From: Puffinus mauretanicus
Lineage: Eukaryota > Chordata > Aves > Procellariiformes > Procellariidae
NCBI GenBank assembly: GCA_023333565.1
Contig: JAJKFH010001941.1
Coordinates: 62,001 to 126,000 of the forward strand
DNA: 64,000 bases
Direction of reading: 5' to 3'
Positions 26,017 to 38,600 of this stretch are shown in pieces. Position 1 is the first letter of the stretch; each line of letters opens with the position of its first letter. The notes beneath the pieces were generated by a model, which was not told where the DNA came from, did no database searches, and saw only the letters and a list, made by a program, of their open reading frames with translations. The position numbers and the translations under genes were made by a program.

Positions 26017-26364
26017 AATAATGGTAAAATATACAAAATGAGCAATGCATAATGTAATTGCTCACCACCCACCTGACCCAAGCAGCGATCGCTACTTCCT
26101 GGACCACGCCTCTTATTGATACACTGAGCATGACGTCATATGGTATGGAATACCCTGTTGGCCAGTTGGGCTAGCTGTCCTGGTTATGCTCCCTCCCAGC
26201 TTCTGGTGCACCTGGCAGAGCATGGGAAATTGAAAAGTCCTTGACTATAGACTAGTTAGCAACTACAACCCTTAGTGTGTTATCAACATTCTTCTCATAC
26301 TAAATCCAAAACACAACACTAGGAAGAAATTTAACTCTATCCCAGCTGAAACCAGGACAGAAGG
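25780..26364 (-). mobile_element. Solo LTR (ERVL-like), minus strand, with internal (ATT/ATC)n
   Basis: The LTR spans 25785-26359 (575 bp) and reads on the minus strand. Plus-strand ends are TGTTGTGG and CAGGACA, and GAAGG flanks it exactly at 25780-25784 and 26360-26364. The U3 part matches the LTRs at 9283 and 35100, including TGACGTCA at 26131-26138. The middle differs: the segment shared by the other two is replaced by unrelated sequence ending in a trinucleotide microsatellite (25937-26023). It is therefore a second subfamily or a recombinant. The TATA position reads as a weakened TATCAATAAG-like sequence. ATTAAA is kept on the minus strand (25910-25915). The His/Tyr-rich minus-strand ORF at 25847-26131 is the repeat in translation. 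No internal viral genes remain. Confidence 0.94.
25937..26023. repeat. (AAT/GAT)n trinucleotide microsatellite inside LTR
   Basis: Runs of AAT and GAT units, with about a dozen consecutive GAT in the middle. It lies between promoter and polyadenylation signal of the LTR, so an LTR transcript would carry it. Confidence 0.97.
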
Positions 26365-29300
26365 CTTTATTAGATTCAACACTCGCTCACTGTGCCTTCC
26401 TGGACAACTGTATGTAATTGATTTGTGTTAATAGGATGAGACTGCAAATGTTACATTAACATGTACCGGAAAGTTCTTGCCTTTTCTTACAGGGCAATCA
26501 ATGTAGACAGCCAAAAATAATTCAGTGGATGTCTTTTTCAACATACAGAATATTAATCATGTTTGCAGGTAAATACAGGACATATGGTTAATTTACTGTA
26601 TTTGCCACCAACACAAAAATGAATTTAAGAAGTTCACCATCCAATCTTATTCCCATTTAAATGAATATGACCACTTAAAGAAGGGTAGATTAGGGCTTCT
26701 TGTTGGATGGACACATTGCATACTTATTTGGAAATTATGAATGAGGAGGCATAATCTAGTTTAGCTCCCAAGCAGGTAGTTATATTATACAGGAGCTTTG
26801 AGCACGGAAAATTACCTTAGTGTCTCTGACCATGGCTGGAGCCATAGGCAAACAAGTATTGAAGCTGCACGCAACTACTAGCCACTAATGGAACGTCAAA
26901 ACAGATCAGCATTTGCCTGTCACAGCATCTGAGACAACAAAATGATCACTTTTCAATCATTAGTTGCCACTGGTAAATTACTGACAAATGACTGTATCAG
27001 ATCCAGCCATCAGGATTGTACATTATTATGATGATTTTTATTGACTAAATTTGAAAAGAAAACCTAGCTATCGATTCATGGATTGTTCGATATTTTCTAA
27101 GCATATACATAAATATGCACATACTTATATATGCAGAGATAATGGGCTATAATAAAAGTTTAAGAGAACATAATTTCCTTTTTTTCTTGTAGGTTTAGTG
27201 TGCTATACAAAGCCAGACTTCAAACTGTTCTGGGAGTAAATAATTAATTTAGGAAACATACATACACAATAAGCAAGTAGCTATGAAGAAAGTGATTTAT
27301 TTCATGGTAGGCGATGAAAGAAAGTATGACTGCAAAATAATTAATTTGCAAAGTACAAAGGTATTTTGATGTGTAAATGTGTTCTCCATTTCTTCTGCTC
27401 AACGCTGTATAATAGTCTCAGTGAAGGAATCTATTCCTAGCCACCTTGCCTTGTTATAAATATCAGGAAAAGGCACAGAAAGCATCCAGGAATGCAGATT
27501 TGCTTAACAAAGCAGAAATACAATCTTTTCTACAGAATTTGGAAATAACTTTTCAAATAGCCTATTTATAATTGGAAAATTTTTTGGCATATTTGACAAT
27601 GAAAGTAGCACATAAACAGTTAATGATAAATTGGTTCCATATGTTTGCAAAGCCATCTAAAATCTCAGCATCCCTTGTAATTATTATTCTATATACTCAC
27701 AGTAATTCCAAGAGGCAATGTACTTATAGTGTGTCCCACACAAACTGAAAAATAATTTCAAGCTTGTATAAAGACAAGAACATCTTTTTTTATTTCATGT
27801 AAGGCTCACACATGTCAAAAAAGTGAAACCTGTATGTTCACAGAACCCAAAGAAGAAAAGTGGGAGGGTTTTGGCTCTCTCTCCCTTGGAGAGATAAACC
27901 CATCAAGCAGTGTTGAGCAAAATTCATTATTCCACTGATATGACTATAGGAAATCCTGTCTCCCTGAGAGAATCACAACTCAAGGCCCAACTATTTGAAA
28001 TAAGGCAATAGAAGGTCTTAAACAAACACTAAAAACTTTGTTTCAAAGTTATAAATACATATGGAAAGAAAAAGAGGAAAATGGCATTAAATCTTTAAAA
28101 AACTGTGAAATATTATAGAACTGATAATCCAGGAAGCAAATACCCTTATCCTGAAAGCTTGCAGCTTTCAGAAACCTAGGACACAAAGTTTATCTCTTTA
28201 TCAGGTAGGAAAAAGTATTGCACAAATACTCAGATAGCTTTAGAACCAGAAGGTGTGTTGTCCTGGCAGTGCCACCACCTTGCACTTTTTTGCTGACCAG
28301 TGCTAAGTCAATGCTATTATGTAGGTAAGACCCTTGTGTTTTTACTACCATAATGATATCCATTTTTCTTCTTCTGGATTAAGATGTTAATGAACTAAAC
28401 AAACAATATGGTATTAATGACTAATGCTGATGTTCTGATTGTTTGTGTTTAATAAATTATATGTTTGACATGTCAAGGTGGTAATTTTTACAATTAAATC
28501 ATTATTTGTCCATCTATCCTAGAAGCAGCTCTTTGCAAACATTACTGGATTGAGACATAACAAACATTTGCTTAAATAGTTAATCATTGGAAGTGGACAG
28601 AGCTCATAATAATGGAAAAAGTCAGGTGCTTACAGCATAATTTTATTTGGGGAAAAAGGGAAAACTTAAAAAAAGTATTTCTGTTGTTTTAAGCAAAAAT
28701 ACCTGATTGATTGTGTATATTGACTTTGAGCTATAAGCTCAATCCCTTGTCATGACTTTAACTGAAATAGGAGTCTGCACACCACTACTTCATATACTTC
28801 ATACAGATAAAACTAAAACAACTCTTCTCATCTTTTGAAATTTCTGTATTTTGGGAAGAAAGAGAGAAAGGAAATTTGGACTCTTACCTAAATTCTGTTG
28901 ATGCAAGTGTGAATTTCCAAATTCAGAAGTGTTGCTACTTAATTTTACAACAAACTAAAGTTCTGAATCTCAACACTCCCAAACTTGGACATATAGGATC
29001 CGTACTGGCATATCTAGTTTATTTTTAAGAAGCTTTTTACAAAGTATTTGTTAGCTGGTGAAAGAAAACAGTGTTCCTTCCACAGAGTTCAGTCCAATCA
29101 ACTTAACATTGAAATGTTCCCAATCACTTAAAATAGGGGAATAATTGACTTTAACATCAGATTCATGCCTTATAAAAACTTGTATAGGTCAAAGGAGTAC
29201 TTCTTGCTAATACTCTGTGTGATCTGCTGTATAAAATACCAGCATGTTTAAAAAAAAAAAAAAAGACCCAGTATGGCGAGGTGGGAAACCATGAGAGAGG

Positions 29301-29689
29301 TTAAACCCCACTTTTCTCTACCATCATTATTTCCCTTACGAGTCTAAACAAACTTAAAAACATTTCAAAATTAAAAAAAGAAAAACCACCCACCCCAAAT
29401 ACTCTCACTCCTGCTGGTATGTTTGAGAGTTTTCCATAAAAAGCAATACGCATCTTAGGATTTTATGAGCTTTCAGTTATTTGGGAACATGACTGAATAA
29501 ATCAAGTGGTAAGTTTTCTGGCTTAGCTTTCATGAGAGTTCACACTGCTGTTTCTAAGCCCAGCATTACTGCTGAGAAGCTTTTTGGGCATGCCTGGAAT
29601 AGTTCCTTTAAAATATTATGGCAATATTTTAAGATGCTGTCATATCATGCTGGCCCTTCAAAAAGCCAAAAATAATGAAGCCGCGTGTT
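26365..29689. other. AT-rich non-coding stretch
   Basis: No supported gene. An A-run near 29250-29264 and dispersed AT-rich sequence only. Confidence 0.6.
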
Positions 29690-30300
29690 TAAATGTGGCT
29701 TTTCTTTACGCCTGAGTAGCTTGTTGAGGCCAGGAGGGAAGCAGGGCTCCTGATCTAAGACCAAGAGTTGCTTCACACTGTCTAACCCTCTCCTAAGTGG
29801 GAATTTTGTCAGTGATCTCACACGTTCGCTTACATGTCACAACCAGTGGAAAGGCGTGCGGCCCCACGGCCGCAGGGCATGGGCAACCTATTACATGAGC
29901 ATGATGACCTGCCCCACCCTGAGGGCACAACGCATCGCTCAGCAAGGCCCAGGCACCCAGGAGCCAAGTCTGGTGAAATGTCGCAAAGGAGGCTGGGGGA
30001 CCCCTTGCTTCATCAGCAGCACGACCCCCCAGGCGTGGTGGTACCAGCCCCAGCCATGATGCTGGTGAGGTCACCATGGTGCAGGTGAGGGCAGGAGAAG
30101 TGGTGGGAACCTGCATTGCCCTGTGTCCTGCTGCCACGGGGCCAGGACAGGGTGCTAGCACCCTCCGAGGCGGGCGTTGAGGCCACAGGGCAGCTGGGGG
30201 CAGCGCTGGCAGGGGCTGGGATGGGGGCTCCTTCCCCTTCTGATCCCTGCAGCAGTCTTTCCCTTGTGTTGTGGAAGTTCACCTCTGTTGCCCGCAATAG
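29690..30300. other. Second GC-rich, CpG-containing island
   Basis: GC-rich sequence with CpGs (for example GTGCGGCCCCACGGCCGC near 29857) stands out from AT-rich flanks. Overlapping ORFs of 60-122 codons occur in several frames on both strands (29793-30389), as expected from few stop codons, and none shows a domain or clear codon preference. In size and character it resembles the island at 650-1330, but I see no extended shared sequence. It may be promoter-like or a GC-rich remnant of unknown origin. Confidence 0.5.
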
Positions 30301-30835
30301 CTAATTCCCATAGCATTACAGTCCTTAAAAACAAGTCAGCTCTGGAAACAGAGGAATTAAACACATTGTCACAGTTTACATATATTTAATTACAGTGAAA
30401 TGACGGGCCTCCCTGCCTTTCTGGTTTCTCAGCTGGCTCCGTGAGCTCCTGTCCAGGCTTAAAGGAGGCAGACATAGATACCCTACCAGAAATCGCCCTG
30501 CTAGGCCACCCTTGCAAAAAGCAGTAACCAACTGGGATAGGACATTAAAGCAGAGAGAGACTTATGGAAGAGGAAAAAATGTCACCAGGATCCATTTTTA
30601 TAACCATATTACTGCATTGTTTATAGTTATAGGGAGTGATGGAGGGCCCAGAACAGAAAATCCAAGCTATTTGCAATTAGCCAGGCAGAGCTTCAAGCTT
30701 TTTTATATCTCATAGTATAATTTTATCTTGAGCAGAATCTTTCATATAAAACTCATTCTTGCCCTTTTTTATGTTGGAGAGCTCCTTATTAAAATTAAAT
30801 TTCAAATATTTCTTACAAGTGCAATCAACCCAAAA

Positions 30836-30990
30836 GTTCATCTAGTGCAGTATCCTGTCCCATATAGTTGCCAACAGCAGATAGCCATGGAAAAGTATAC
30901 ATGACAGCCTTAATATTCGCCTGGCATCCAGCCATATTTGGCCTGGGATTCATGAGCTGATTGTGCTGTCTATGTATTTATAGCCTGTGA
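30836..30990 (+). mobile_element. Old L3/CR1-type LINE 3' fragment
   Basis: 'tcatctagtgcagtatcctg' followed by a 'ttgccaacagcagat' variant of the usual 'agtggccagtaccagat' places this with ancient L3/CR1-type 3' ends, like the scrap at 10830. It is eroded and has no ORF. The 3' boundary is approximate. Confidence 0.5.
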
Positions 30991-33202
30991 ATATGCAGGT
31001 TCCTTTTGACCCTGTGTTAGCTCTTTGTTTCCATACCATCCACCGGTAAGAGGGTACAAAACTCGAAAGCTCCAAACTCACACAACTTGGTAGCTGATAG
31101 AAAGCACAGGAAGGTTGCATTTTCAAAGAAATGGCTCAAAAAAGCCTGATTTCCTAAACACCCACACCGTGCAGCATATAAAATATACAATTTTCTACAG
31201 TGTTGCTGAATTTTTGCGGTATATTGTCTCTGTTACAATATCTACAATATTGTCTATGCAGCTATTTTCTGGTGCACTGAAGCGGGTTTCATGAATTGGA
31301 GTGCAACTCTTCCATGAGGCTGGTTTTAGACAGCCCTTGAATAATGGCTCACAACAAAGTCCTGAACTTAAAAGCATCCTAACATAATCCTAACGTAGCT
31401 AAACATCCAGATTTGATTTTCATGTTCTGGACAATCCTAGAGATAGCAAAGATTTAGCTCTATACTTTATATTAACATGTTTGACCGTGTTACTGGAAAG
31501 TTTTCTGCTTGGCTCAAGGTCTGTTGAGGACCAGCTCCCGCATAAAGCTTGCAACTTTCTCATGAATTCCAGAGATTACTTTAATGCCTTAGGTTTATAG
31601 GCTATACTGGTAGCTTAAGAAGTCAGTCCCCAACTACAGTGAGTAGAATATAACTATTGCTTAAATTTCAACTGAAATTTAATTCGGTCCTAAATAAAGT
31701 ATTATGCATGTAAATTTGCAAATCTCTTCATGCAGTTGTTTAATCAGCAGGCTACTGGCATTTTTAATCAACTAATAAACTGAAAATGCAAACTCTGTGG
31801 TGGGTCAATGAAATCAGTTCAAAAAAAGGAAAGTAGGCAATTGGACAGAAGAAAGATAAATACATAAGCATATTTAAAAACCCTTTCTTGATCTGCAGAT
31901 AATGAGACTGCTGTCACAGATTCTGTAATGTCTTAGCATGATAATGGTCAAACATTTAAAATTGCAATGTAATATTTTAAAAGGCAAATTCTTGGTCTCT
32001 GGAAATTATTCTCATATTAAACTCCTAAGCAATGGTAAGACTGTACATTAGCAGTATCTGAATTTAGGACGATAGTGTGTGTTTCAGAAATGAAGAAAGC
32101 TATTTCTATTTTTTCTAATTATTCTGTCTATTTTGTGCATTTAAAAAGGTTATTGTCAATAATATGTTGTTAATAATATGAAGAAATGACTGGTGGATAT
32201 TTCCTGTCTGGATTTGAAAAAAAAAAAAAAGACTGTACGATCAAATTTAAATAATCCTATCTTATATAGGAGATAAAGACATGTCCATTGACAGGCACAG
32301 ATCAAAAAAATCTCAAGACAGAACAAAAACTACTTAGGATTTTATTTTAGATACTTGATATTCAGCATTTCTAGGACTTTTTGTAAAGGCAAAAAATGAA
32401 GATTCATTAAAAAAGGAAAATTTTTTCTTTCATGGGAGATAAGTTATTTTGATTATTCAGAGTCATATTATGCCTGAGAAATGTGATTTGTCATTTCGGA
32501 CAAGAACAGTATATTATGTTCCTGCCCATTCAGAGGGTAGTTTTTAATTATGTTTTGCTTTGTCTTTTTATAAATAAATATATATTAGTACTAGGGCCAT
32601 ATCATGTGTTATAGCACATGCAGAAATTTTTTAGTTTTTACACAATATGAACTGATTTATTTTCAGCAAGTTGTTTGTTTTTATGGGGTTACATGTGTCT
32701 GAAAAGTACAACTATTCTTTTCTTCTTTCAACTTGAAATAAGTGATAAGCTTAGAACTTAGACAACACTTGTTCTAACGAAAATACAGGATTTTATTTTT
32801 TAATATACTGAAGTGAAAAGTTACAAAAAATTAGCATCTATTCTTACACGTGATCTGATGTAGGTCATTAAGGGTTCAATTTCTGAACACAGTTCAGTTA
32901 CTTCAGTTGTGTATTCTGCCTGCAGTTCAGACACTTAGACATACAAACATCCAATAAAATTGTCTTCGGAGTTTTGTGGGTGGAAAACATAAACCTAGCT
33001 GAGCGCACATCCTCTTTTTTCCCTTGTTGTGTTTATAGGCTGTTTTGTCTCATTTCGTCAGTTTACATAATGCAGCAAACATTTGTAAATATTTGTAATT
33101 CTTTTTAACAAGTAGCTATTGTACAGTGCATGAGACTATTCCTGTTGGTAAGGTAATATTGGCCTTAAATGTAGAAGACATTCTGCTCTGATCCAATTCC
33201 CA
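30991..33202. other. AT-rich non-coding stretch
   Basis: No supported gene. An A-run lies at about 32218-32231. Confidence 0.6.
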
Positions 33203-33595
33203 TTGATTTGGGTTGGGATTCTATTTGAGAGTAACGTAATTAGCATCATCACATGCCCATCTTTTGCCAGAGGTATCCAAGTGCTTTATTTCAGGCAACG
33301 TAGCTATGCCAGTCTTGTATACTTTGTATGCTTGATAGCTCCGGTGAGCATTTTCTCCTTTTATGTCAAACTGAGTAACTTGGTTAACCCAAAGAAGAAC
33401 GCTGCTGAGAATGCCTTCAGGATTCAAATGCTGCATCAAGCGAGATTTACTACAAGTAATTGCCGAATGCAGAAGGACTACACCCCTGCAATCCAGACTT
33501 GTAACTGCTATATTTTGTAACAACTTGTTGTAGCCTTGGCAACCAATGGTGTGGAATAAAAATGCTAGCATCCCCTGAGTAACCATGGAAACCAA
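33203..33595. other. Stop-poor segment, open on both strands, with X-box-like sites
   Basis: Two ORFs overlap on opposite strands: 105 codons on plus (33203-33520) and 124 codons on minus (33221-33595). Neither shows a recognised domain. The segment ends with one full RFX X-box-like palindrome and one near-match, described separately. It could be a conserved regulatory element or an unrecognised exon or pseudogene. I cannot choose a strand. Confidence 0.3.
33530..33592. promoter_or_regulatory. Two X-box-like (RFX) motifs with CCAAT
   Basis: GTAGCCTTGGCAAC (33530-33543) fits the RFX consensus GTNRCC-N(0-3)-RGYAAC fully. GTAACCATGGAAAC (33579-33592) fits at all but one position. A CCAAT box overlaps the end of the first (33543-33547). 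RFX factors use such sites in ciliary gene promoters and in MHC class II promoters, where X and Y (CCAAT) boxes pair. No transcript is established here. Confidence 0.35.
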
Positions 33596-35094
33596 AACAA
33601 TGTTTATGGGTAATTGGATAATCTGACCTACCTACATGACATAGGAGATACTTTATATTTAATACCTGGAGATACTATCCTGATGTTAATCATTTGGAAC
33701 AAGTGATGTCTTATCACTATAAAGCATGAAACAAAAGACTACATAGAAAGCATATGACAAAGAAAAATGAGATGACTCTTCTCTGTGATAAACAAATTTG
33801 ATAGGATAATTATTAGCATTAGTTTGGGGGGATTTTTTTATAGTGTTTATTGATAGCCAGAGATACTTCCTTTGAGTAATATGGTGAGCTGAATTATCAT
33901 TACTGTTTTGTGGTATTTGGTCATCATATTGAGCAGCTGGAACTGAAAGTAGAGTACTCCAGTTGTAAATAAAACTACTCACAATAGCAACATTCAACAT
34001 TAGAACTTTGTGGCTGCACATTCAAATAACCAAAAAACGAGCCCTCCTTTCTTTTTATTCTAATTGGCATAATGTTACTGCGAAACTCCTTAGTAAAGAA
34101 TTCAGAGAATTACTAAATTTTGATCTGGCTTTCACCTGACTTCTAAATAAACTATTTATTCTCTTTGAAATAAACAGTTCCCTCTTATGTCATTCAAGAA
34201 GAAAGTTCTTGAAGGACCAAGAGTAATCAGACAATATGAAGTACTTCCATAAAGAAAAATGGTATCTGTTGCTGTTTTGAGCAAGCAGCTGCAATCCAGA
34301 GTTTTGCCTGAGAAACGGGGGAGGAGAGTCTGAGAGCAGAAATCTGAATTTCCCCTGACCCCTCCGGTCTCGACTGCTCGCTGTTGCTAGCAGTCCTTTT
34401 CCATTGCCCTGCAGCAGCCCTGGTAGATCACACAGCTGAGAACTGTCTCAGGCTTAATAAATCCTCATTCAGACTGCTACGGAAGACTCTCTAAATATGT
34501 TTGGTTTTGTTAAAGTCTTCCTACAGCATGCACTGGAGAAAATACTTTTCCCTTGTTGGGCAGTGGGACACTCCGCATTTCTAATCCCGCATAACTCACC
34601 CAGTTCTCATATTTTCCTCTGTCTGGAGTCTGGACATGCTGCTTGTCTACCTAGGAATTTTTTGTATACAGATGGGGAAGGACAAAGCCGGGATGGAATT
34701 TAATACACTATCAACAGTAAGTCATTTGTGAAAACAGGCAATCTTTTAGAAAAGCAAATGCAGCTTTCTTTCTGAGTATCTTCTGACAAGATTGAAACAA
34801 GCAGAAGTCTTCTCAGTATCATTAGCAATTTTTTACCTTTTGCAGTATTAACCTACTTCTTTTTACTCTGGTTATTTTGTACCTGGGAATTACATCCAAG
34901 AAGAGAAGCTGCAACCTCTCCTGCTTTGTCTCATGTCATATGAAAATGCTTTAACGGACCTTGAGAGAACCATGTCAAATATTAAACAAATTTTATTTAT
35001 AGCTCATTAAATCCATGTTACATTGTATTAGCTAAGCAAGGCCTGTGCAAAGACGTACAACTTTTATCTGTGCCTTGGAAAGTAAACTATATTT
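33596..35094. other. AT-rich non-coding stretch
   Basis: No supported gene. Around 34300-34470 the sequence is less AT-rich and ends in AATAAA (near 34455), but no LTR borders or matching partner were found. Confidence 0.5.
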
Positions 35095-35699
35095 ATCACT
35101 GTCGTGGTTTAACCCCAGCCAGCAACTCAGCCCCACCCAGCCGCTCGCTCACTCCCCCGCAGAGGGATGGGGAGAGAATCGGAAGAGTAAAAGTGAGAAA
35201 ACTCGTGGGTTGAGATAAAAACAGTTTAATAGGGAAAGCACAAGTTGCGCATGCAAGCAAGGCAAAACAAGGAATTCCTTCACTGCTTCCCATCGGCAGG
35301 CAGGTGTTCAGCCATCTCCAGGAAAGCAGGGCTCCATCACGCCTAACGGTTACTTGGGAAGACAAACGCCATCACTCCGAACGTCCCCCCCCTTCCTTCT
35401 TCTTCCCCCAGCTTTATATGCTGAGCATGACGTCATATGGTATGGAATATCCCTTTGGTCAGCTGGGGTCAGCTGTCCTGGCTGTGTCCCCTCCCAGCTT
35501 CTTGTGCACCCCCAGCCTGCTCACTGGTGGGGTGGGGTGAGAGGCAGAAGAGGCCTTGACTCTGTGTAAGCACTGCTCAGCAGTAACTAACACATCCCTG
35601 TGTTATCAACACTGTTTCCAGCACAAATCCAAAACATAGCCCCATGCTAGCTCCTGTGAAGAAAATTAACTCTATCCCAGCCAAAACCAGCACAATCAT
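35095..35699 (-). mobile_element. Solo LTR (ERVL-like), minus strand
   Basis: The LTR spans 35100-35694 (595 bp) and reads on the minus strand. Plus-strand ends are TGTCGTGG and CCAGCACA. Flanking 5-mers are ATCAC (35095-35099) and ATCAT (35695-35699), a target duplication with one later change. It has the same subfamily structure as 9283-9863, including the central segment. TGACGTCA lies at 35428-35435 and a minus-strand TATAAA at 35418-35413. ATTAAA is retained near 35227. No interior retroviral genes are adjacent. Confidence 0.93.
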
Positions 35700-38600
35700 C
35701 TACCTCAGTCATAAAATGGATTTTGGTATGATAAAAGTATTAAATAACCTAATCAGTAGAAAACTTCATCTGTATGCTGGACTTCAAATCTTGTTAAACC
35801 ACTGTCGCATTTACCATTGAACTTTGTTAAGTCACTGTTTTATAACAATAAAATATATTGTTGCTAATCTCTTGTCAGTGAATTGCACTCTCACTCCATC
35901 AGCGACACCTTGTACCTTGAGGAAAGCTGCCCTTTCTCTGAGCCTTCTCTAATTTGGCTATATGATAAACTGCACCAAAGGATATTCTGTGAAACATGCA
36001 ACTGCTATTTCATTAGTGATGATTTGAGAGATTTTCTAGTTTAGTACTCCACGGCACTAAAGAGACCTTGAAGTATATAAAAATACTAGAAAAGCTAAGT
36101 ATTATCTTTCAGTAAGGGTGAAAAGTAAAAATCTAAAACAAATGCCAGATTTACTTTTCATTTCAAAGAATCTAAAAGGACTTTATGAATACATTGCAGA
36201 AGCAGCTGTGGATTTATGGACTTTTTTCCCTTCTGTAGCTTTTGTATCATTACAGGTAGAAACACTTATGTATCATTACAGTGGAAACACTTACTTCTAA
36301 AGCTGGCAATCGCCCTGGTCTGTAAGACTCTGTGATTTTGGCAGACTTTGAACATTTAGGCTGCTCTTTTCTGAGCTCTTTCAGAGCTAGACTACTTTGT
36401 AAAAAATATTTTAAAATGGGTCAATTGTTCCTAAGACGCTCTGGTCTTCTCTTGTTTTAAATGAAATTTGGAAGATCAATCTAACTAACCTCTGCCTTTA
36501 GCTGTTCCAATTAACCCCTCCCAAATACTGGTAAATCTTTGTAGCAGCCATCTTCTCTGGTGAGTTAATTCTGTGTACTTTTATGGACTTTTTCACTGTC
36601 TTTCCAGTGGGATCTCTGAACTGCAGCAGCCTGTTGCACATCAAATACCTTATTTGAGAATGAGTTTGCTTTATTTGTGTCCCGTGGTCTCATTCTGGAG
36701 TAGGCACTGACCAATTCAAGATAGAGAAAAAAATGACTGTGAAAAAGACTGGGACACCTGGGGTAAATGAATACTGGACCATTACTATTGACTGTTCCTG
36801 TACCTGTATGATGCCTATGTAAAGGGCCTCTGAATCCATCTGCCATGTAAAAATACTGGCACTCTGCAACCATTAAAAATTAACAGTAGCTGAAGTAGCA
36901 CCAGCTCCTACGGAACAATCAGGCTTTGGCATAGTGAGCAGGGACAGCCAGCCAATTGGTTAGAAAGGTGCATAGGAGTAAGGTAGCTGTGGTTTGCTGT
37001 GTTTGCGTGGTCATAATTATGATTAATCAAGCAGAATACTCTGAAACAGTGGTGAAAATATCTGCAATGCTAAATCCAAGGGTTTTTAATATGGATGCCA
37101 ATGGGGTTGGAAGAATGTTATTCACTATTCCTTCACTGAAAGTAATTCATTGTTCCACCATTCTGTTAAATCATCAAAGAAGAAAATATTGGGTGTTGTG
37201 TTTGACAAAGACACTCCCTTCCTCCCACAATTGGCTATCAACAGATAATTAAACCAAATAATTTGAAAACAGTAGATGGAATTCATTAACTTGTCTAAAT
37301 TTTTAGAGTACTACGTACAAGCTAATAATTTATTTGAAAATCAGGATCAGGTCAGGATGAGATATGAGGAGAATAACAGCCTAAATCAGTAACCTGTATC
37401 CATCAGTCATCAGTAGCAAAAACACTCCTTTCCTGCAACTTCCCAGCTTATGGTAATAAGCTTACTAATAAACTTTTTAGAAATGTCCTGAAAACCAAAT
37501 GTAAACTATTGTAGAGGAGAAACAGTTATATAATAAATAAATCTGGTTCTGATTGAGACATCTCACTGCATTTACGCGTTTAAAGCAGAGAATAGGTACA
37601 ATTTTTTCCTTTTTTCCCAGAAATCTCCTTAATTAGTCACAAACTCTTCATCATCCAGAAAGTGTCAGTCACACTTTAACAGAACTGCTGAGGACAAGAA
37701 AATGTTTAGCAGGGTGAGAGCAATGCTAAAGTAAAAGTAGCAATATCCCATATCTAATGAACACAGGGTGAAAGGACCAGAAAATAATGATCTTTTGCAT
37801 AGAACTGCATATCACTATTTGTGTTTTTAATCATTAGGTTGTACAATTTTAAGTAGCACACCCAGAGAATATTCTGGAAACCACTGAATGTGTAACAAGT
37901 GTACACAGACACATATTGCACATAAGGGCATTTACGTTTGCATTCAGAGCATGAAGATAACAAAAAATCTGCTTCTATAAATCTGGCCCAGGATGACTTC
38001 AATATGAATTATTCATGTAATGGCTTTGCGTTTTTTGCTACTTTTAAATAGACATAGACTGCCAAAAAGAAAAAGAAGATGTTCTCTCTAAAATCCTCTA
38101 TTTTTTTCTTTTTCTATAGGCAAAGGTTGAAATTTGCATGTACCATTGCCTGAAAATTTTACTCTTAGGTCATCACTTGTCAAGAACCTGAAGAAGAAAC
38201 AGAATATATTGTTTCATTTGACATATGCTAATCAATATAGTAAACTAGGTCTTTTTAAAACCAAACTGAAAATGAAATTTCTGTACTGTAATGTTTCTTA
38301 ACTCTTAACACAAGTTGTTAAACCTTCATTCTGACATATTAAGCATTTGTTAAAGAATATGCTTTTTTCTTCTAGCAAGTATGTAACAGTAATGACCACC
38401 CCCAAAATGCTGAAGGAAACAGTGCAGAGTTCAAAAAAATTTCTATCGTATGCAGTTTCAGTGAAAGAAAATCAAGTTTATATATTTATTTATTTTAACC
38501 GGGTGCCATGAAAAGCTCTGCCTTGCATGACAGTGTGTGATTAGAAACTGTATCATACACTTCTGAATATAGACCAAAGATGGAAATATTGATATTTCCT

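Noticed and set aside
25847..26131. His/Tyr-rich minus-strand ORF
   Set aside because: It is a translation of the trinucleotide repeat inside the LTR.
33203..33595. Opposed 105- and 124-codon ORFs as a confirmed gene
   Set aside because: Openness on both strands cannot be assigned to one protein, and no domain is visible. Kept only as a stop-poor segment.
34300..34470. Another LTR ending with AATAAA
   Set aside because: No TG...CA borders, target duplication or similarity to the three LTRs could be found.
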